Shown piece after piece: positions 55,411 through 64,000 of a stretch of 64,000 nt of DNA. The notes under the pieces are model-generated. The model was not told where the DNA came from. It searched no databases and saw nothing but the letters and a program-made list of their open reading frames with translations. The translations under genes were made by a program, and so were the position numbers. The stretch's first letter is position 1, and the number at the start of each line of letters is the position of its first letter. This stretch comes from Spirosoma luteum DSM 19990 (GTDB taxonomy: Bacteria > Bacteroidota > Bacteroidia > Cytophagales > Spirosomataceae), in contig NZ_KB893263.1 of NCBI RefSeq assembly GCF_000374065.1, positions 1-64,000 of the forward strand, in the 5' to 3' direction.

Positions 55411-56430
55411 CTATTGGTACTGAATATACATCGGAACGGGCGTTAGGGACAGCACCTCTTTGGGCGTCATAATACGAGAACCCGGTTTCCGTAAATCGTT
55501 ATCATAAAACAGTTTGAAACCCGTGAACTGCACCGGCTCTTTCTGAATGTAGTCATGATACGAATCTTTTTTGAGTACGGGTGGTCCCCAGCCATCCATG
55601 TCCATCACAATCTGCACGTTAGGATCGAGTTTGATGTTCTTGTAGTTCTTGACCATACCCTGCGTGAACCGGTGAACCACCAGCACCTTGGGCGGCAGTT
55701 TGTTTTCTCTCACGACACGGCTCAGGAACTGCACTGCCTGATTGATGTCAGCCGCATCGTAGGAGCCTATTTTCGACCCGGGCCGGGCACCCGTAACCAT
55801 CGAAAACTCCGGGTCTATGCCCAGGTGAACGAAAGGAAGCTTGAGGTATTTTTCCATGTACTGCATCTCCGGACCCAGTGGAGCGTGGCCCCGCTGAATG
55901 TCGAGAAATACGATAGCCTTGTGCTCATTTCCCCATTTCAGCACTTTCTTGATGGTTTTGTCGGACATCCGCAGCCGGTAGCCGCCGTCTTTACCGGGTA
56001 AGCCCTGAGCCGTGGTGGCTACCAGATGGAGCGCGGGCTGGATGGGCGTATTGGTAGAGTCCGCTTTCTTCCAGTTTTTGATTTCGTTATCCAGACGCTG
56101 GAGCATTTCTTCTTTCGGATATTGTCCGAGGGCTCCCATTTTTTTGGAGTGGGGGTTACCATAATAAGCAAAAATGCGGTATTTAGGCAGTATAGCACCC
56201 GTAGGCGCATAGGTTAGCGAATCGAGGGTGGAGTCTCCCGTACTCACCGAACGAGTGGAAGTCATGGCCCCGGTAGCGGGAGTTTCTGATGATTCGGACG
56301 ATGACATCGATGCCAGAGAGTCGGTACCCGATGTGCCGGTTTTCGTCGAATCGTCTGGTTTTGATTGAGAAGAACAGCCGGTGAATTGACAAACTGCCAG
56401 AAAGCAGAGCGCGGCCAGTGAAAAACGCAT
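55411..56430 (-). CDS. Lipoprotein with a glycosidase-like barrel domain
   Basis: 339 residues. Lipobox FTGCSSQ (Cys at about residue 19), then a Ser/Thr-rich linker to about residue 75, and a domain with YRIFAYYGNPHSKKMGAL, LHLVATTAQGLPGKDGGYRLRM, IVFLDIQRG and FVHLGIDPEFSM that reads like a (beta/alpha)8 barrel. A catalytic role is possible but no glycosidase family was pinned down. Exposed or periplasmic membrane-anchored protein. Confidence 0.7.
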   Translation of the reverse strand: MRFSLAALCFLAVCQFTGCSSQSKPDDSTKTGTSGTDSLASMSSSESSETPATGAMTSTRSVSTGDSTLDSLTYAPTGAILPKYRIFAYYGNPHSKKMGALGQYPKEEMLQRLDNEIKNWKKADSTNTPIQPALHLVATTAQGLPGKDGGYRLRMSDKTIKKVLKWGNEHKAIVFLDIQRGHAPLGPEMQYMEKYLKLPFVHLGIDPEFSMVTGARPGSKIGSYDAADINQAVQFLSRVVRENKLPPKVLVVHRFTQGMVKNYKNIKLDPNVQIVMDMDGWGPPVLKKDSYHDYIQKEPVQFTGFKLFYDNDLRKPGSRIMTPKEVLSLTPVPMYIQYQ

Positions 56431-56531
56431 ACTACAAAAACGAGTTTAAAAGATGATTCATAAAAAAAGGTTGAACTCCCATGAAGGAATGTCAACCCTA
56501 CGATGCAAGTATAACCTCTAATTAGAACTTT

Positions 56532-57152
56532 TCAAAGTACTAATTCACCCAGCCCCTGACGGATAATGGAAAAATCATCATCTGTTGCATCAACGATGGT
56601 AGAGGCAACGTTGCCGCCGTAGCCGCCGTCAATAACAATATCAACCTGATTCTGAAACTTCTCGAAAATTAGCTCGGGATCCGTGGAATACTCAATTATC
56701 TCGTCCTCATCACGAATGGACGTCGTAATAATGGGATTCCCCAACTGCCGTACAATTTGCCGGGGAATGTCGTTGTCCGGAACCCGGATACCTACTGTTT
56801 TCTTGTTGGTGTTCAGTAGTTTGGGTACATTGTTCGTGGCCTGTAAAATAAACGTGAACGGCCCCGGCAAGGCACTTTTCATCAGCTTGAAAGCCTGGTT
56901 GCTCACCCGCGCATAGTCGGCGATATGACTCAGGTCGTAACAGATGAACGAGAAGTCATTCTTGGTCGGTTTAATGCCTTTGATACGCGCTATCCGTTCC
57001 ACCGCCCGGGCGTTATGGATATCGCAGCCCATGCCATAAACAGTATCGGTCGGGTAGATGATAACAGCACCTTCCCGCAAACTCTTTACAATATGGTCGA
57101 GTCGGCGGGGATCGGGATTATCTGGGTATAGCTTAATGAACTCAGCAGACAT
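56532..57152 (-). CDS. Threonylcarbamoyl-AMP synthase family protein (Sua5/YciO/YrdC)
   Basis: 206 residues. The family makes threonylcarbamoyl-AMP for the t6A37 modification of ANN-decoding tRNAs. Seen: [58 protein letters not shown] and the STIVDATDD end. This length and sequence are closest to the YciO/YrdC single-domain form without a Sua5 C-terminal domain; whether it is the essential TsaC or a YciO paralogue is not certain. Confidence 0.85.
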   Translation of the reverse strand: MSAEFIKLYPDNPDPRRLDHIVKSLREGAVIIYPTDTVYGMGCDIHNARAVERIARIKGIKPTKNDFSFICYDLSHIADYARVSNQAFKLMKSALPGPFTFILQATNNVPKLLNTNKKTVGIRVPDNDIPRQIVRQLGNPIITTSIRDEDEIIEYSTDPELIFEKFQNQVDIVIDGGYGGNVASTIVDATDDDFSIIRQGLGELVL

Positions 57153-57218
57153 GATAATGGTATACAGCTAACAAGTAAAGGGTGAATGAAGTGTAGTAAA
57201 GCATAAACCAAAAACGAT

Positions 57219-58274
57219 TTAAACCAGTTTCGCCCGTTTGCCAGCGAATCGCCCCCGGCAATAATATCGGTAAAGCCGGTTAACCGGAATACGCAGGTGA
57301 CTCATGGCCAGTACTATACTGGTAAGCAGGTCAGGATGAGTAAATTGCCGCATAAGGTTGCCAAATTGGAGAGCCAGTTCAAATTGCTCGGCATAGAATG
57401 CTTTACGGATAAATTTCTGTAGCCGAAGGGCCAACGCCCGCCGTTCTTCAGGCGTTTCGCACAACGCCAGGGCTTTCCGGCACACAAGGAGGGTAGAAGG
57501 CAAAAGATCATTGCGGGGCTGCGTTATTTGTGCCGACAGTGCGTTGGGATGGCGTCGTTTCTGAGTCAATACCATGTCCTGATAGGCATACCGATAAATC
57601 CGGGACGACCGTACCCAGAAATCAAAATCCTCATAGCTGAGGGCTTCATCATACCCCTTCAACTGGTGCAGTACATGCCGACGCATCATCATAGTAGGCG
57701 TACAAATAAAATAGCCGGTAAGAACCTGCCTGAATACACATCCCATGGGCACCACTGTCCGGGCAAGGCCGGTGGCTGGATCAATGGGGTAATGCACGCC
57801 TGTTACCTGCCCGCTGGCATCAATGTAAGTGGCATTGGAGAACACCACACCGTACTCGTCCGGCAACTGCTCGAAAAAAATTACCTGCCGGGTAATGCGA
57901 TCAGGCAATAGCACATCATCCGCCGAAAGGTCGATAATATACTGACCCTTCGCCAGCGCCAATCCCTGATTGAAGGCCCGGTTCAGCCCCAGATTGAGCG
58001 CATTATGGATAAAACGGATGGCTGGGTAAGGCTGGATGACCTCCTGAATGCGCGTTGCCGTTTGGTCGGTACTGCCGTTATCGATAACGATCAGGTCAAT
58101 GTTGGAGTAGCTTTGGGCAATGACTGACCGCAGGGCTTCGGCAACAAACGCCTGCTGGTTATAGCTGGTACAGATAACCGTTACCCAGGGCAGAAATGGT
58201 TGGGATGCAGTAGCTGATGCCAGTGAAGACTGGTCGTTACGGACGAAGGGCATGCCAGAAGAAAGAGTAGTCAT
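57219..58274 (-). CDS. Family 2 glycosyltransferase
   Basis: 351 residues, non-processive GT-A type: PWVTVICTSYNQQAFVAEAL, IDNGSTDQT, DLSADDVLLPDR with the DxD-like DD and SYEDFDFWVRSS. No membrane helix is obvious and no QxxRW motif is present. Probably adds a sugar to a surface polysaccharide or a protein glycan; neighbours do not identify the pathway. Divergent from the export operon. Confidence 0.88.
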   Translation of the reverse strand: MTTLSSGMPFVRNDQSSLASATASQPFLPWVTVICTSYNQQAFVAEALRSVIAQSYSNIDLIVIDNGSTDQTATRIQEVIQPYPAIRFIHNALNLGLNRAFNQGLALAKGQYIIDLSADDVLLPDRITRQVIFFEQLPDEYGVVFSNATYIDASGQVTGVHYPIDPATGLARTVVPMGCVFRQVLTGYFICTPTMMMRRHVLHQLKGYDEALSYEDFDFWVRSSRIYRYAYQDMVLTQKRRHPNALSAQITQPRNDLLPSTLLVCRKALALCETPEERRALALRLQKFIRKAFYAEQFELALQFGNLMRQFTHPDLLTSIVLAMSHLRIPVNRLYRYYCRGRFAGKRAKLV

Positions 58275-58478
58275 GGGCTAATCAACGTATAGCGTCGCTC
58301 CTTTGACTATCATACAGACTTTGTTTTGGCAGGCTGGTCATTTTTGATGCTAATATAAACAACTACGTGGGTACCAGCCGCTTCGTTTGATGGCTAAGTA
58401 TATACAAACAGGATGGGCCAATGGGCGATTTACCCTCATTTAATCAGTTCGTCGACTGGCAAGCAGACTATAGATATG

Positions 58479-58510
58479 TGCGAAATCGCAGCGTTCTGTG
58501 CGGAATCGCA
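58479..58510. promoter_or_regulatory. Tandem TGCGNAATCGCA sites upstream of the export operon
   Basis: TGCGAAATCGCA (58479-58490) and TGCGGAATCGCA (58499-58510) are near-palindromes 20 bases apart, on the same helix face. They lie about 107 and 87 bases before the predicted start, the usual position of enhancer sites for NtrC-type activators. Confidence 0.6.
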
Positions 58511-58564
58511 CATTTTTCTTAACTGTAAATCAGGGTAAGCTATTGATTTTAAGCGTGCTACCTA

Positions 58565-58581
58565 CTGGCACGTTGTTTGGC
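58565..58581 (+). promoter_or_regulatory. Sigma-54-like promoter of the export operon
   Basis: CTGGCACG (58565-58572), four bases, then TTGG (58577-58580): consensus is YTGGCACG-N4-TTGCW, so all of the -24 element fits and one base of the -12 element differs. Predicted start near 58591, 19 bases before the ATG at 58610. Confidence 0.6.
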
Positions 58582-58609
58582 CATTAATCCAGGAAAAAGA
58601 ACCTGGTCA

Positions 58610-59872
58610 ATGGATAAAGAACTGGCTCCCGAAGTTATCAGCCGCAACCGCCATCGAAACCTGCTCATTGGGGTGGGGATCGTTGCTGCGCTGTTGCTGG
58701 CGATAGGCTGGATGCGTACGGCCCTCAAAACATCGGTTGAGGCCAGTAAAATCCGGACGGCAACAGCGGAGACTGGTCCGGTCGAAAATTCAATTACCGC
58801 TTCGGGCGAAGTCATTCCAGCGTATGAGCAGGTATATACCAGTCCCATTCGGGCCAGCATCCGGCGGGTGCTGCTCACCCCCGGTACGGCGGTAAAACCG
58901 GGGCAGGCGATTCTGGACCTCGACAAGTCTCTGACCGAAATAGAACGGGAAAAACTAAACGACCAACTGGCCCTGAAACGCAACGGCATTGACCAGCTGC
59001 GGATGAAATTAAACAAAAGCCTGTACGATGCCGAAGTAAATGACCAGATAAAACTGCTCAACATCAACCGGCTGCGGGCCGATCTGGAAGGCGCCAAGCG
59101 ACTGCATAAAGTGGGCGGTAATACAACCGAAGATGTTACCCGCGCCGATAATGCCCTCCGGGTGGCGGAACTGGAGAAAAAACAGCTGGAGAACGACCTG
59201 GCCTACAACCGGCAGTCCATGAGTGCCAGTCTGCGCGAAACCACCCTACAGGCCCAGATTGAAGAAAAGAACCTGAAAGAACTGACGCACAAACTTAATC
59301 AGGCCAACATTGTGGCCGACCGGCCGGGCGTATTGACCTGGGTCAACGAGAACATCGGTACCTCCGTCAATGAGGGCGAGATGCTGGCAAAGCTGGCCGA
59401 TTTAGCCAGTTTTAGGGTAGAGGGATCGTGTTCTGATGTGTATGCCGATCAGGTTAAAATAGGCCTTCCCGTGGCGGTCAAAGTCAATGAAACCAGTTTG
59501 CGCGGGCTGATTACGCAGGTGAAACCCGCGGTGAAAAATGGAATTGTGCAGTTTGTGGTCCAGCTGGACAACAGCCACCATACCTCCCTGCGGCCAAACA
59601 TGAAAGTAGATGTGTTTGTCATTACCGACCGGGTAACCAGAGCCGTGCGCGTAGCTAACGGACCAGCTTTTAAAGGTAAGCGAAAGCAGTTTGTGTATGT
59701 ATTGCCCAAGGGTACCCCGGTAGCGCAGCGACGGGAAATTGAAACGGGCCTGTCGAACTTTGATTATGTGGAAGTAAAGCAGGGCCTTCGGGTGGGAGAA
59801 CAGGTTATCCTGACCGACCTGAGCCAGTACGAACACCTGGAAGAAATCACGATTGACCCGAAACCGCTGTGA
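58610..59872 (+). CDS. HlyD-family periplasmic adaptor (membrane fusion protein)
   Basis: 420 residues from ATG 58610 (an in-frame TTG at 58577 lies inside the promoter). One N-terminal membrane helix (about 20-40, HRNLLIGVGIVAALLLAIGWM), lipoyl/barrel-sandwich half-domains around a helical hairpin (about 100-220), then beta-barrel and membrane-proximal domains. It bridges the inner-membrane permeases and the TolC-like channel in a MacAB-type tripartite exporter. Its stop overlaps the GTG of the next gene by four bases. Confidence 0.9.
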   Translation: MDKELAPEVISRNRHRNLLIGVGIVAALLLAIGWMRTALKTSVEASKIRTATAETGPVENSITASGEVIPAYEQVYTSPIRASIRRVLLTPGTAVKPGQAILDLDKSLTEIEREKLNDQLALKRNGIDQLRMKLNKSLYDAEVNDQIKLLNINRLRADLEGAKRLHKVGGNTTEDVTRADNALRVAELEKKQLENDLAYNRQSMSASLRETTLQAQIEEKNLKELTHKLNQANIVADRPGVLTWVNENIGTSVNEGEMLAKLADLASFRVEGSCSDVYADQVKIGLPVAVKVNETSLRGLITQVKPAVKNGIVQFVVQLDNSHHTSLRPNMKVDVFVITDRVTRAVRVANGPAFKGKRKQFVYVLPKGTPVAQRREIETGLSNFDYVEVKQGLRVGEQVILTDLSQYEHLEEITIDPKPL

Positions 59873-61353
59873 ACCGTATCTGCTATCTGCTAATTGGATT
59901 ATACCAGGTAACGACTGCGCCGGTATGGGCGCAGCCAAAGGCTATAACGCTGGCTGAGGTACTGCAACTGGCCCAGGAGCAGTCCGTAGCGGCCAAACGG
60001 GCCAGTACCCAAAAGCGTACCAATTACTGGCAGTTCCGGGCTTTTCAGGCCCAGTTTAAGCCCCAGCTTAGCCTGGACGGCACCCTGCCTAACTTCACCC
60101 ACTCGTACGTGCAGGTGGTTCAGCCGGATGGCAACATTCGCTTTGAACCGGTATCGTACAACAACTCGATTTTGAACCTGTCGCTCAGCCAGACGATAGC
60201 CCCAACGGGCGGAACCATTTTTGTGCAGAAGCAACTCCAGCGATTCGATAATTTTATTCAGGCCAATACGCTTTACAACGGTATTCCGTTCGGTATCGGT
60301 CTGTCGCAGCCGCTGTTTCAGTTCAACCCCATGCGCTGGGACCGCCGGATTCAGCCGCTGCTATACGCCGAAGGAAAACAGCAGTTTATCGAGAACCGGG
60401 AACAGGTATCATTGACGGCCACTACCCTGTATTTCGATTTACTGGTCGCACAGGTTAATTTGCAGATTGCCGAAACCAACCGGGTAAATAACGATACGCT
60501 CTACCAGATTGCCCTGCATAAAGTAGACCTCGGAAAGATTTCGCAAAACGACCTGCTGCAACTCCAACTGAGTGTACTCAATGCCCGGAAAGACCTGGCC
60601 TCAGCGCGGCAAACGGCGGCCGTAGTGTCGCTTAGACTCCGGACGTTCATTGGGATTCGTGAGGAGGTTGGCGGGCAGCCACCCCCACTCGAACTGGCCA
60701 TTCCTGCTCAGATCCCAGCCCTTTTGGTGGATGGTAAACGGGCTTTTGAGGAAGCAGTAGCGAACCGGTCGGGTGCCATTGGCTTTCGGCGACGACTGCT
60801 GGAAGCGGAGCGGGACCTGCAAAAAGCGCGTAAAAATAATGGCCTGAATGCTACACTGGTGGCTGGATATGGCCTATCGAACCAGGGGCCCAACCTCCTG
60901 GATGTGTACGTTCGGCCGCAGAACCGCGAGTACGTGTCCCTTCAATTTACACTGCCCATTATGACCTGGGGACGAACACAGTCACTGGTTGAAACCGCGA
61001 AGGCCAACCGGGAACTGGCGCAGCAAACGGTAGAACAGGATAAGCTAACCTTTGAGCAGGAAATTTTTACGCAGGTAACCTTACTTCAGATGTTAAAAGA
61101 GCAGGTAACCCTCACGGCTCAGGCCGATCAGATAGGCCAGCAGCGCTACCAGATTGCGCAGGACCGCTTTAAACTCAGCGACCTCAGCGTAACGGATCTG
61201 GGTATTGCCACCCAGGAAAAAGACCGCGCCCGGCGCGATGCCATCCTGGCCCTGCGCGACTACTGGCAGGCATTTTACACCCTTCGATTATTGACCTTAT
61301 ACGATTTTGAAACAAACCGGAAAATTGGGGAAGGAGTGAAGAATAATGAATGA
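59869..61353 (+). CDS. TolC-family outer-membrane channel protein
   Basis: 494 residues from GTG 59869, which overlaps the previous stop (GTGA). Signal peptide about 1-22 (ends APVWAQ). The body has the two repeated TolC halves with long helices and beta-strands (QFRAFQAQFKPQLSLDGTLPNFTHSYV; ARKNNGLNATLVAGYGLSNQGP split by residues) and a late LTDLGIATQEKDRARRDA-type helix. Forms the outer-membrane exit of the export system. The stop codon lies in the left arm of a hairpin. Confidence 0.88.
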   Translation: MNRICYLLIGLYQVTTAPVWAQPKAITLAEVLQLAQEQSVAAKRASTQKRTNYWQFRAFQAQFKPQLSLDGTLPNFTHSYVQVVQPDGNIRFEPVSYNNSILNLSLSQTIAPTGGTIFVQKQLQRFDNFIQANTLYNGIPFGIGLSQPLFQFNPMRWDRRIQPLLYAEGKQQFIENREQVSLTATTLYFDLLVAQVNLQIAETNRVNNDTLYQIALHKVDLGKISQNDLLQLQLSVLNARKDLASARQTAAVVSLRLRTFIGIREEVGGQPPPLELAIPAQIPALLVDGKRAFEEAVANRSGAIGFRRRLLEAERDLQKARKNNGLNATLVAGYGLSNQGPNLLDVYVRPQNREYVSLQFTLPIMTWGRTQSLVETAKANRELAQQTVEQDKLTFEQEIFTQVTLLQMLKEQVTLTAQADQIGQQRYQIAQDRFKLSDLSVTDLGIATQEKDRARRDAILALRDYWQAFYTLRLLTLYDFETNRKIGEGVKNNE

Positions 61354-61404
61354 AGAATAGCTGTCTATCAGTTAATTCATCTCAAATCATTCTATTCTTC
61401 ATTC
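61348..61404. repeat. ATGAATG-type inverted repeat between TolC-like and ABC genes
   Basis: GAATGAAGAATAG (61348-61360) pairs perfectly with 61392-61404. The left arm includes the TGA stop of the upstream gene. More CATTCATCA/ATTCATTAA units follow up to the next start. Confidence 0.75.
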
Positions 61405-61460
61405 TTGACCTGAAAAACGTCTTAGCTTCATTCATCACTTATAATTCATTAATAACAAAA

Positions 61461-62138
61461 ATGATCACCCTCCAAAACATCGAAAAAGTATACCGGACCA
61501 GCACCATCGAAACGCTGGCCCTGAATAACATCAATTTGAACATTCAAAAGGGCGAGTTTGTGTCCATCATGGGCCCGTCGGGTTGTGGCAAGAGTACCCT
61601 GCTGAATGTGATGGGCCTGCTGGACGAACCCTCAAAGGGAACCGTGCAACTCGACGGGCAACCCGTAACGCAGTACCGCGATAAGGAACTGGCCCGGCTG
61701 CGCAATCAGAAAATTGGCTTTATTTTTCAGAGCTTTCACCTCATCAACGACCTGACGGTGCTGGATAACGTAGAAATTCCCCTGCTGTACCGGTCCCGGA
61801 ATGAAGGGTCATCGAACGGTAAGCCACGTGAGGCATACGCCAAAGAAGCACTGGCAAAAGTAGGGCTGAGTAACCGGATGAAGCATTTTCCGAAGCAGTT
61901 ATCAGGGGGACAAAAACAGCGTGTGGCCATTGCCCGGGCTATTGTGGGCAACCCGGATATTGTTCTGGCCGATGAACCAACGGGTAACCTCGACAGTGTG
62001 ATGGGCAACGAGATTATGAACATCCTGCAACGGCTGAATGACACTGGAACAACCATTGTGATGGTTACCCACGATGAACAGATGGCTAAACGCACCCACC
62101 GGCTGGTAAGGTTATTCGACGGGTCGCAGGTTTTATAA
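61461..62138 (+). CDS. ABC transporter ATP-binding protein (MacB/LolD-like)
   Basis: 226 residues from ATG 61461; the longer frame to 61350 runs through the hairpin. Walker A GPSGCGKST near residue 38, signature LSGGQKQRVAIARA, Walker B IVLADEPTGNLD and switch VTHDEQMAKR. Energises the permeases that follow; MacB-type systems export peptides, toxins or lipoproteins by mechanotransmission rather than transport through the membrane. Confidence 0.95.
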   Translation: MITLQNIEKVYRTSTIETLALNNINLNIQKGEFVSIMGPSGCGKSTLLNVMGLLDEPSKGTVQLDGQPVTQYRDKELARLRNQKIGFIFQSFHLINDLTVLDNVEIPLLYRSRNEGSSNGKPREAYAKEALAKVGLSNRMKHFPKQLSGGQKQRVAIARAIVGNPDIVLADEPTGNLDSVMGNEIMNILQRLNDTGTTIVMVTHDEQMAKRTHRLVRLFDGSQVL

Positions 62139-62141
62139 ATG

Positions 62142-62200
62142 TTGAATGATAGAATGACTGAGTGGCTTTGCTTCAGTTACTCAATCATTCTATCATTCAA
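62142..62200. repeat. ATGAATG-type inverted repeat between ABC and permease genes
   Basis: Arms 62142-62163 and 62179-62200 pair over 22 bases with one G-T, loop of 15. It lies three bases after the ATPase stop and 20 before the permease start, inside the operon. Confidence 0.85.
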
Positions 62201-62220
62201 ACACGCAATCATTCAGAATT

Positions 62221-63468
62221 ATGCTAACTAACTACATCAAAATTGCCTGGAAGGTCTTGCTACGGCATCCGTTCTATACCTTTATTACCCTCTTCGGCAT
62301 TAGCCTGACGCTGACCGTTTTGATGGTGCTGACTTCCTTTGTGGATCATCTCATCGGGGCGCATTACCCCGAAACCAAGCGGGACCGGACGCTGTACATC
62401 ATGCAGATGGTGCAACGGGATTCGGCCCGGACGGGGCAAAGCTCCGGACCGATGAGTTTTAGGTTTTTGACCGACTACGCCAAATCACTGAAAACTCCCG
62501 AACGGGTAACAATCTGCACGTTTGTCAACAGCTCGAACGCGTACGTAGGCTCACAGAAAATTAAACTCAACACCAAGTTTACCGATGCCGATTTCTGGCG
62601 GGTAAACGAGTTTGAGTTTTTGGATGGAAAACCCTACAACGAGCAGAATATTGCCAGTGGCGACCATGTGGCGGTTATTACCAACGATTTAAGACGGCAG
62701 TATTTCGATACTACGGATGAATCCGTTGTGGGGAAGGATATTGAGATTGAAAATATTCATTATAAAGTAATTGGCGTCGTAAAAAGCAGCCCGTTTACGC
62801 GCCCGTTCTCCTACGCCGATGTCTTTTTTCCGTACACGACACCCAAAAGTAACTACCAGAGTAGCGGTATGCGGGGGATGTATGTCGCGATGATACTGGC
62901 TACGAACAAATCGGATATGAAAGGCATTCAGGAAGAGTTTCAGAGTCGTATCAATCGCATTCCGGTACCGGGCGTTCAGGATGGGTATAATTACGCGGAA
63001 GTGGAAGTAAGAAGTGAGACGTATGCTGAAAACTTTATCGGACCCATTATGAGCGGTGGCCCTGGTTTGCGCACTATATTTTTTGGCATCATCGGGTTTG
63101 TTCTGTTCATGCTGTTAGGGTTACCCGCCATCAACCTGGTGAACGTAAATGTTAGTCGCATTATGGAGCGGGCATCCGAAATTGGTATTCGGAAAGCATT
63201 CGGCGCACCCGTGAAAACGCTGGTCTGGCAGTTCATTGTGGAGAACATTTTTATTACGTTTATCGGTGGCAGTATCGCTCTGGTACTGACACTGATTACC
63301 ATTCACCTGATAAATGCCAGCGGCTGGATTGCCTACGCCGATCTCACCATTAACCTGACGGTATTCCTGATCAGCATGCTGGTGTGTCTGATCTTCGGAC
63401 TCCTGTCGGGGGTATTACCGGCACTCCGTATGGCGAAACTGTCCATTGCCGACGCACTTAAATCCTAA
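62221..63468 (+). CDS. ABC transporter permease, FtsX/MacB type
   Basis: 415 residues. One membrane helix near 15-40, a periplasmic MacB-like domain (about 45-285), then three C-terminal helices (about 285-310, 335-360, 370-400) with the FtsX motif ASEIGIRKAFGAPVKTLVWQF. The core ends with LPALRMAKLSIADALKS, usual for the family. Pairs with the next, similar permease. Confidence 0.93.
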   Translation: MLTNYIKIAWKVLLRHPFYTFITLFGISLTLTVLMVLTSFVDHLIGAHYPETKRDRTLYIMQMVQRDSARTGQSSGPMSFRFLTDYAKSLKTPERVTICTFVNSSNAYVGSQKIKLNTKFTDADFWRVNEFEFLDGKPYNEQNIASGDHVAVITNDLRRQYFDTTDESVVGKDIEIENIHYKVIGVVKSSPFTRPFSYADVFFPYTTPKSNYQSSGMRGMYVAMILATNKSDMKGIQEEFQSRINRIPVPGVQDGYNYAEVEVRSETYAENFIGPIMSGGPGLRTIFFGIIGFVLFMLLGLPAINLVNVNVSRIMERASEIGIRKAFGAPVKTLVWQFIVENIFITFIGGSIALVLTLITIHLINASGWIAYADLTINLTVFLISMLVCLIFGLLSGVLPALRMAKLSIADALKS

Positions 63469-63473
63469 TATCT

Positions 63474-64000
63474 ATGATTACTCACTTGTTTAAATTAATC
63501 TGGAACAAAAAGAAAAGCCATTCCCTGATGATTGTGGAAATCTGGGCGTCATTTATGGTACTTTTTGGGCTGACTACGCTGATTGTCATCAACGTTGGAA
63601 ATTATCGGAAACCCCTGGGTTTTGCGTACGAAAACGTATGGGCAATTAGTCTGAAAAATAATCAGGATACTACTGAAGTCGCGAATAAGATACAGCGGAT
63701 TCTACAAAAGCTGAAGGCCTATCCAGACGTAGAGTCAGCGTCCAGGATGAGCGCCAATTCTCCTTTTTCATCCTACCAGACGAGCAACAGCGTCGAATAC
63801 GATAAGCGGAAAGTAAGTGTCGATATATATGCTACCGATGAAGAGTTTGCCAAAACGCTTGCCATGCAGACGGTTACCGGGAGTTGGTACCGAAATACGG
63901 ACAGCGTTGGTAAATACGTACCGATTGTCATCAATCAAAAGGCGAAAGAAGGCCTTTTCGAGGACGAAAATCCGCTGGGCAAGATAATCAGCGAGCGGTA
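63474..64000 (+). CDS. ABC transporter permease, FtsX/MacB type, cut by the window edge
   Basis: Frame from ATG 63474, five bases after the previous stop, continuing past 64000. It begins MITHLFKLIWNKKKSHSLMI, with a membrane helix near 20-45 and the start of a periplasmic domain. Two different permeases in one operon would give a heterodimeric exporter. Confidence 0.9.
   Translation, partial: MITHLFKLIWNKKKSHSLMIVEIWASFMVLFGLTTLIVINVGNYRKPLGFAYENVWAISLKNNQDTTEVANKIQRILQKLKAYPDVESASRMSANSPFSSYQTSNSVEYDKRKVSVDIYATDEEFAKTLAMQTVTGSWYRNTDSVGKYVPIVINQKAKEGLFEDENPLGKIISER

Larger units (their letters stand above)
58275..58609. other. Divergent gap holding a sigma-54-like promoter region
   Basis: 335 bases between the glycosyltransferase and the export operon. 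Besides the two near-palindromes and the sigma-54-like element listed separately, no gene or hairpin is evident. Confidence 0.6.

Overview
The window is chromosomal DNA of about 50% GC from a Bacteroidota bacterium, most likely a Spirosoma-like member of the Cytophagales. This is inferred from the repeated promoter form (TTG or TTTG, 19 bases, then TAnnTTTG) before rpsF, tRNA-Leu and tRNA-Met, the near absence of Shine-Dalgarno sequences, the short primary sigma factor, a TonB-dependent receptor with an N-terminal carboxypeptidase-like domain, and the gene mix. It carries two tRNA genes, no rRNA and no CRISPR array.

Layout. 1-1010: IS982-type insertion sequence, its left end cut by the window. 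1-6.8 kb: rpsF-rpsR-rplI, a coiled-coil membrane protein, a PLP-binding protein, a DUF423 protein and prfC. 6.8-13.7 kb: ruvC, then a forward run of flippase-like protein, two QxxRW glycosyltransferases, a NodB deacetylase, TatD, dCMP deaminase and an AcpH-like protein; an unlisted 35-residue membrane peptide and a 62-bp perfect palindrome sit inside this run. 13.7-26.7 kb: AraC regulator with aldo/keto reductase, holA, a TonB receptor with a probable lipoprotein behind a Fur-family-like operator, an esterase-like hydrolase, a Tat-exported Gfo/Idh/MocA protein, a GH31 glycosidase and dinB.

26,765-36,940 is a 10.2-kb integrative element in the 3' end of a tRNA-Met gene, bounded by an 18-bp direct repeat. 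It encodes a tyrosine recombinase, a small HTH protein, a VRR-NUC nuclease, a RepA/RecA-like ATPase, a primase (AEP plus PriCT), a winged-helix-like protein, several unknown small proteins and, next to attR, an HNH-like protein. It has no recognisable capsid, terminase or conjugation genes, so it resembles a phage satellite or a mobilisable replicating island more than a prophage or ICE. It is the most likely home of something new here.

37-57 kb is mostly housekeeping: START-like protein, LptF/G permease, rpsO, pnp, primary sigma factor, two adjacent membrane proteins with matching coiled-coil/TM/coiled-coil layout, a HolD-like protein, purA, a Fur-family regulator, rel/spoT, tRNA-Leu, tig, katG, a lipoprotein and a Sua5/YciO protein. 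57-64 kb: a glycosyltransferase, then a HlyD-TolC-ABC-permease-permease export operon preceded by a sigma-54-like promoter with two tandem near-palindromes upstream. The last permease runs off the right edge.

Many intergenic gaps hold long hairpins. Five have arms built from ATGAATG/ATGATGAAT-like units and one from GAAAGAG units; several lie directly on stop codons.
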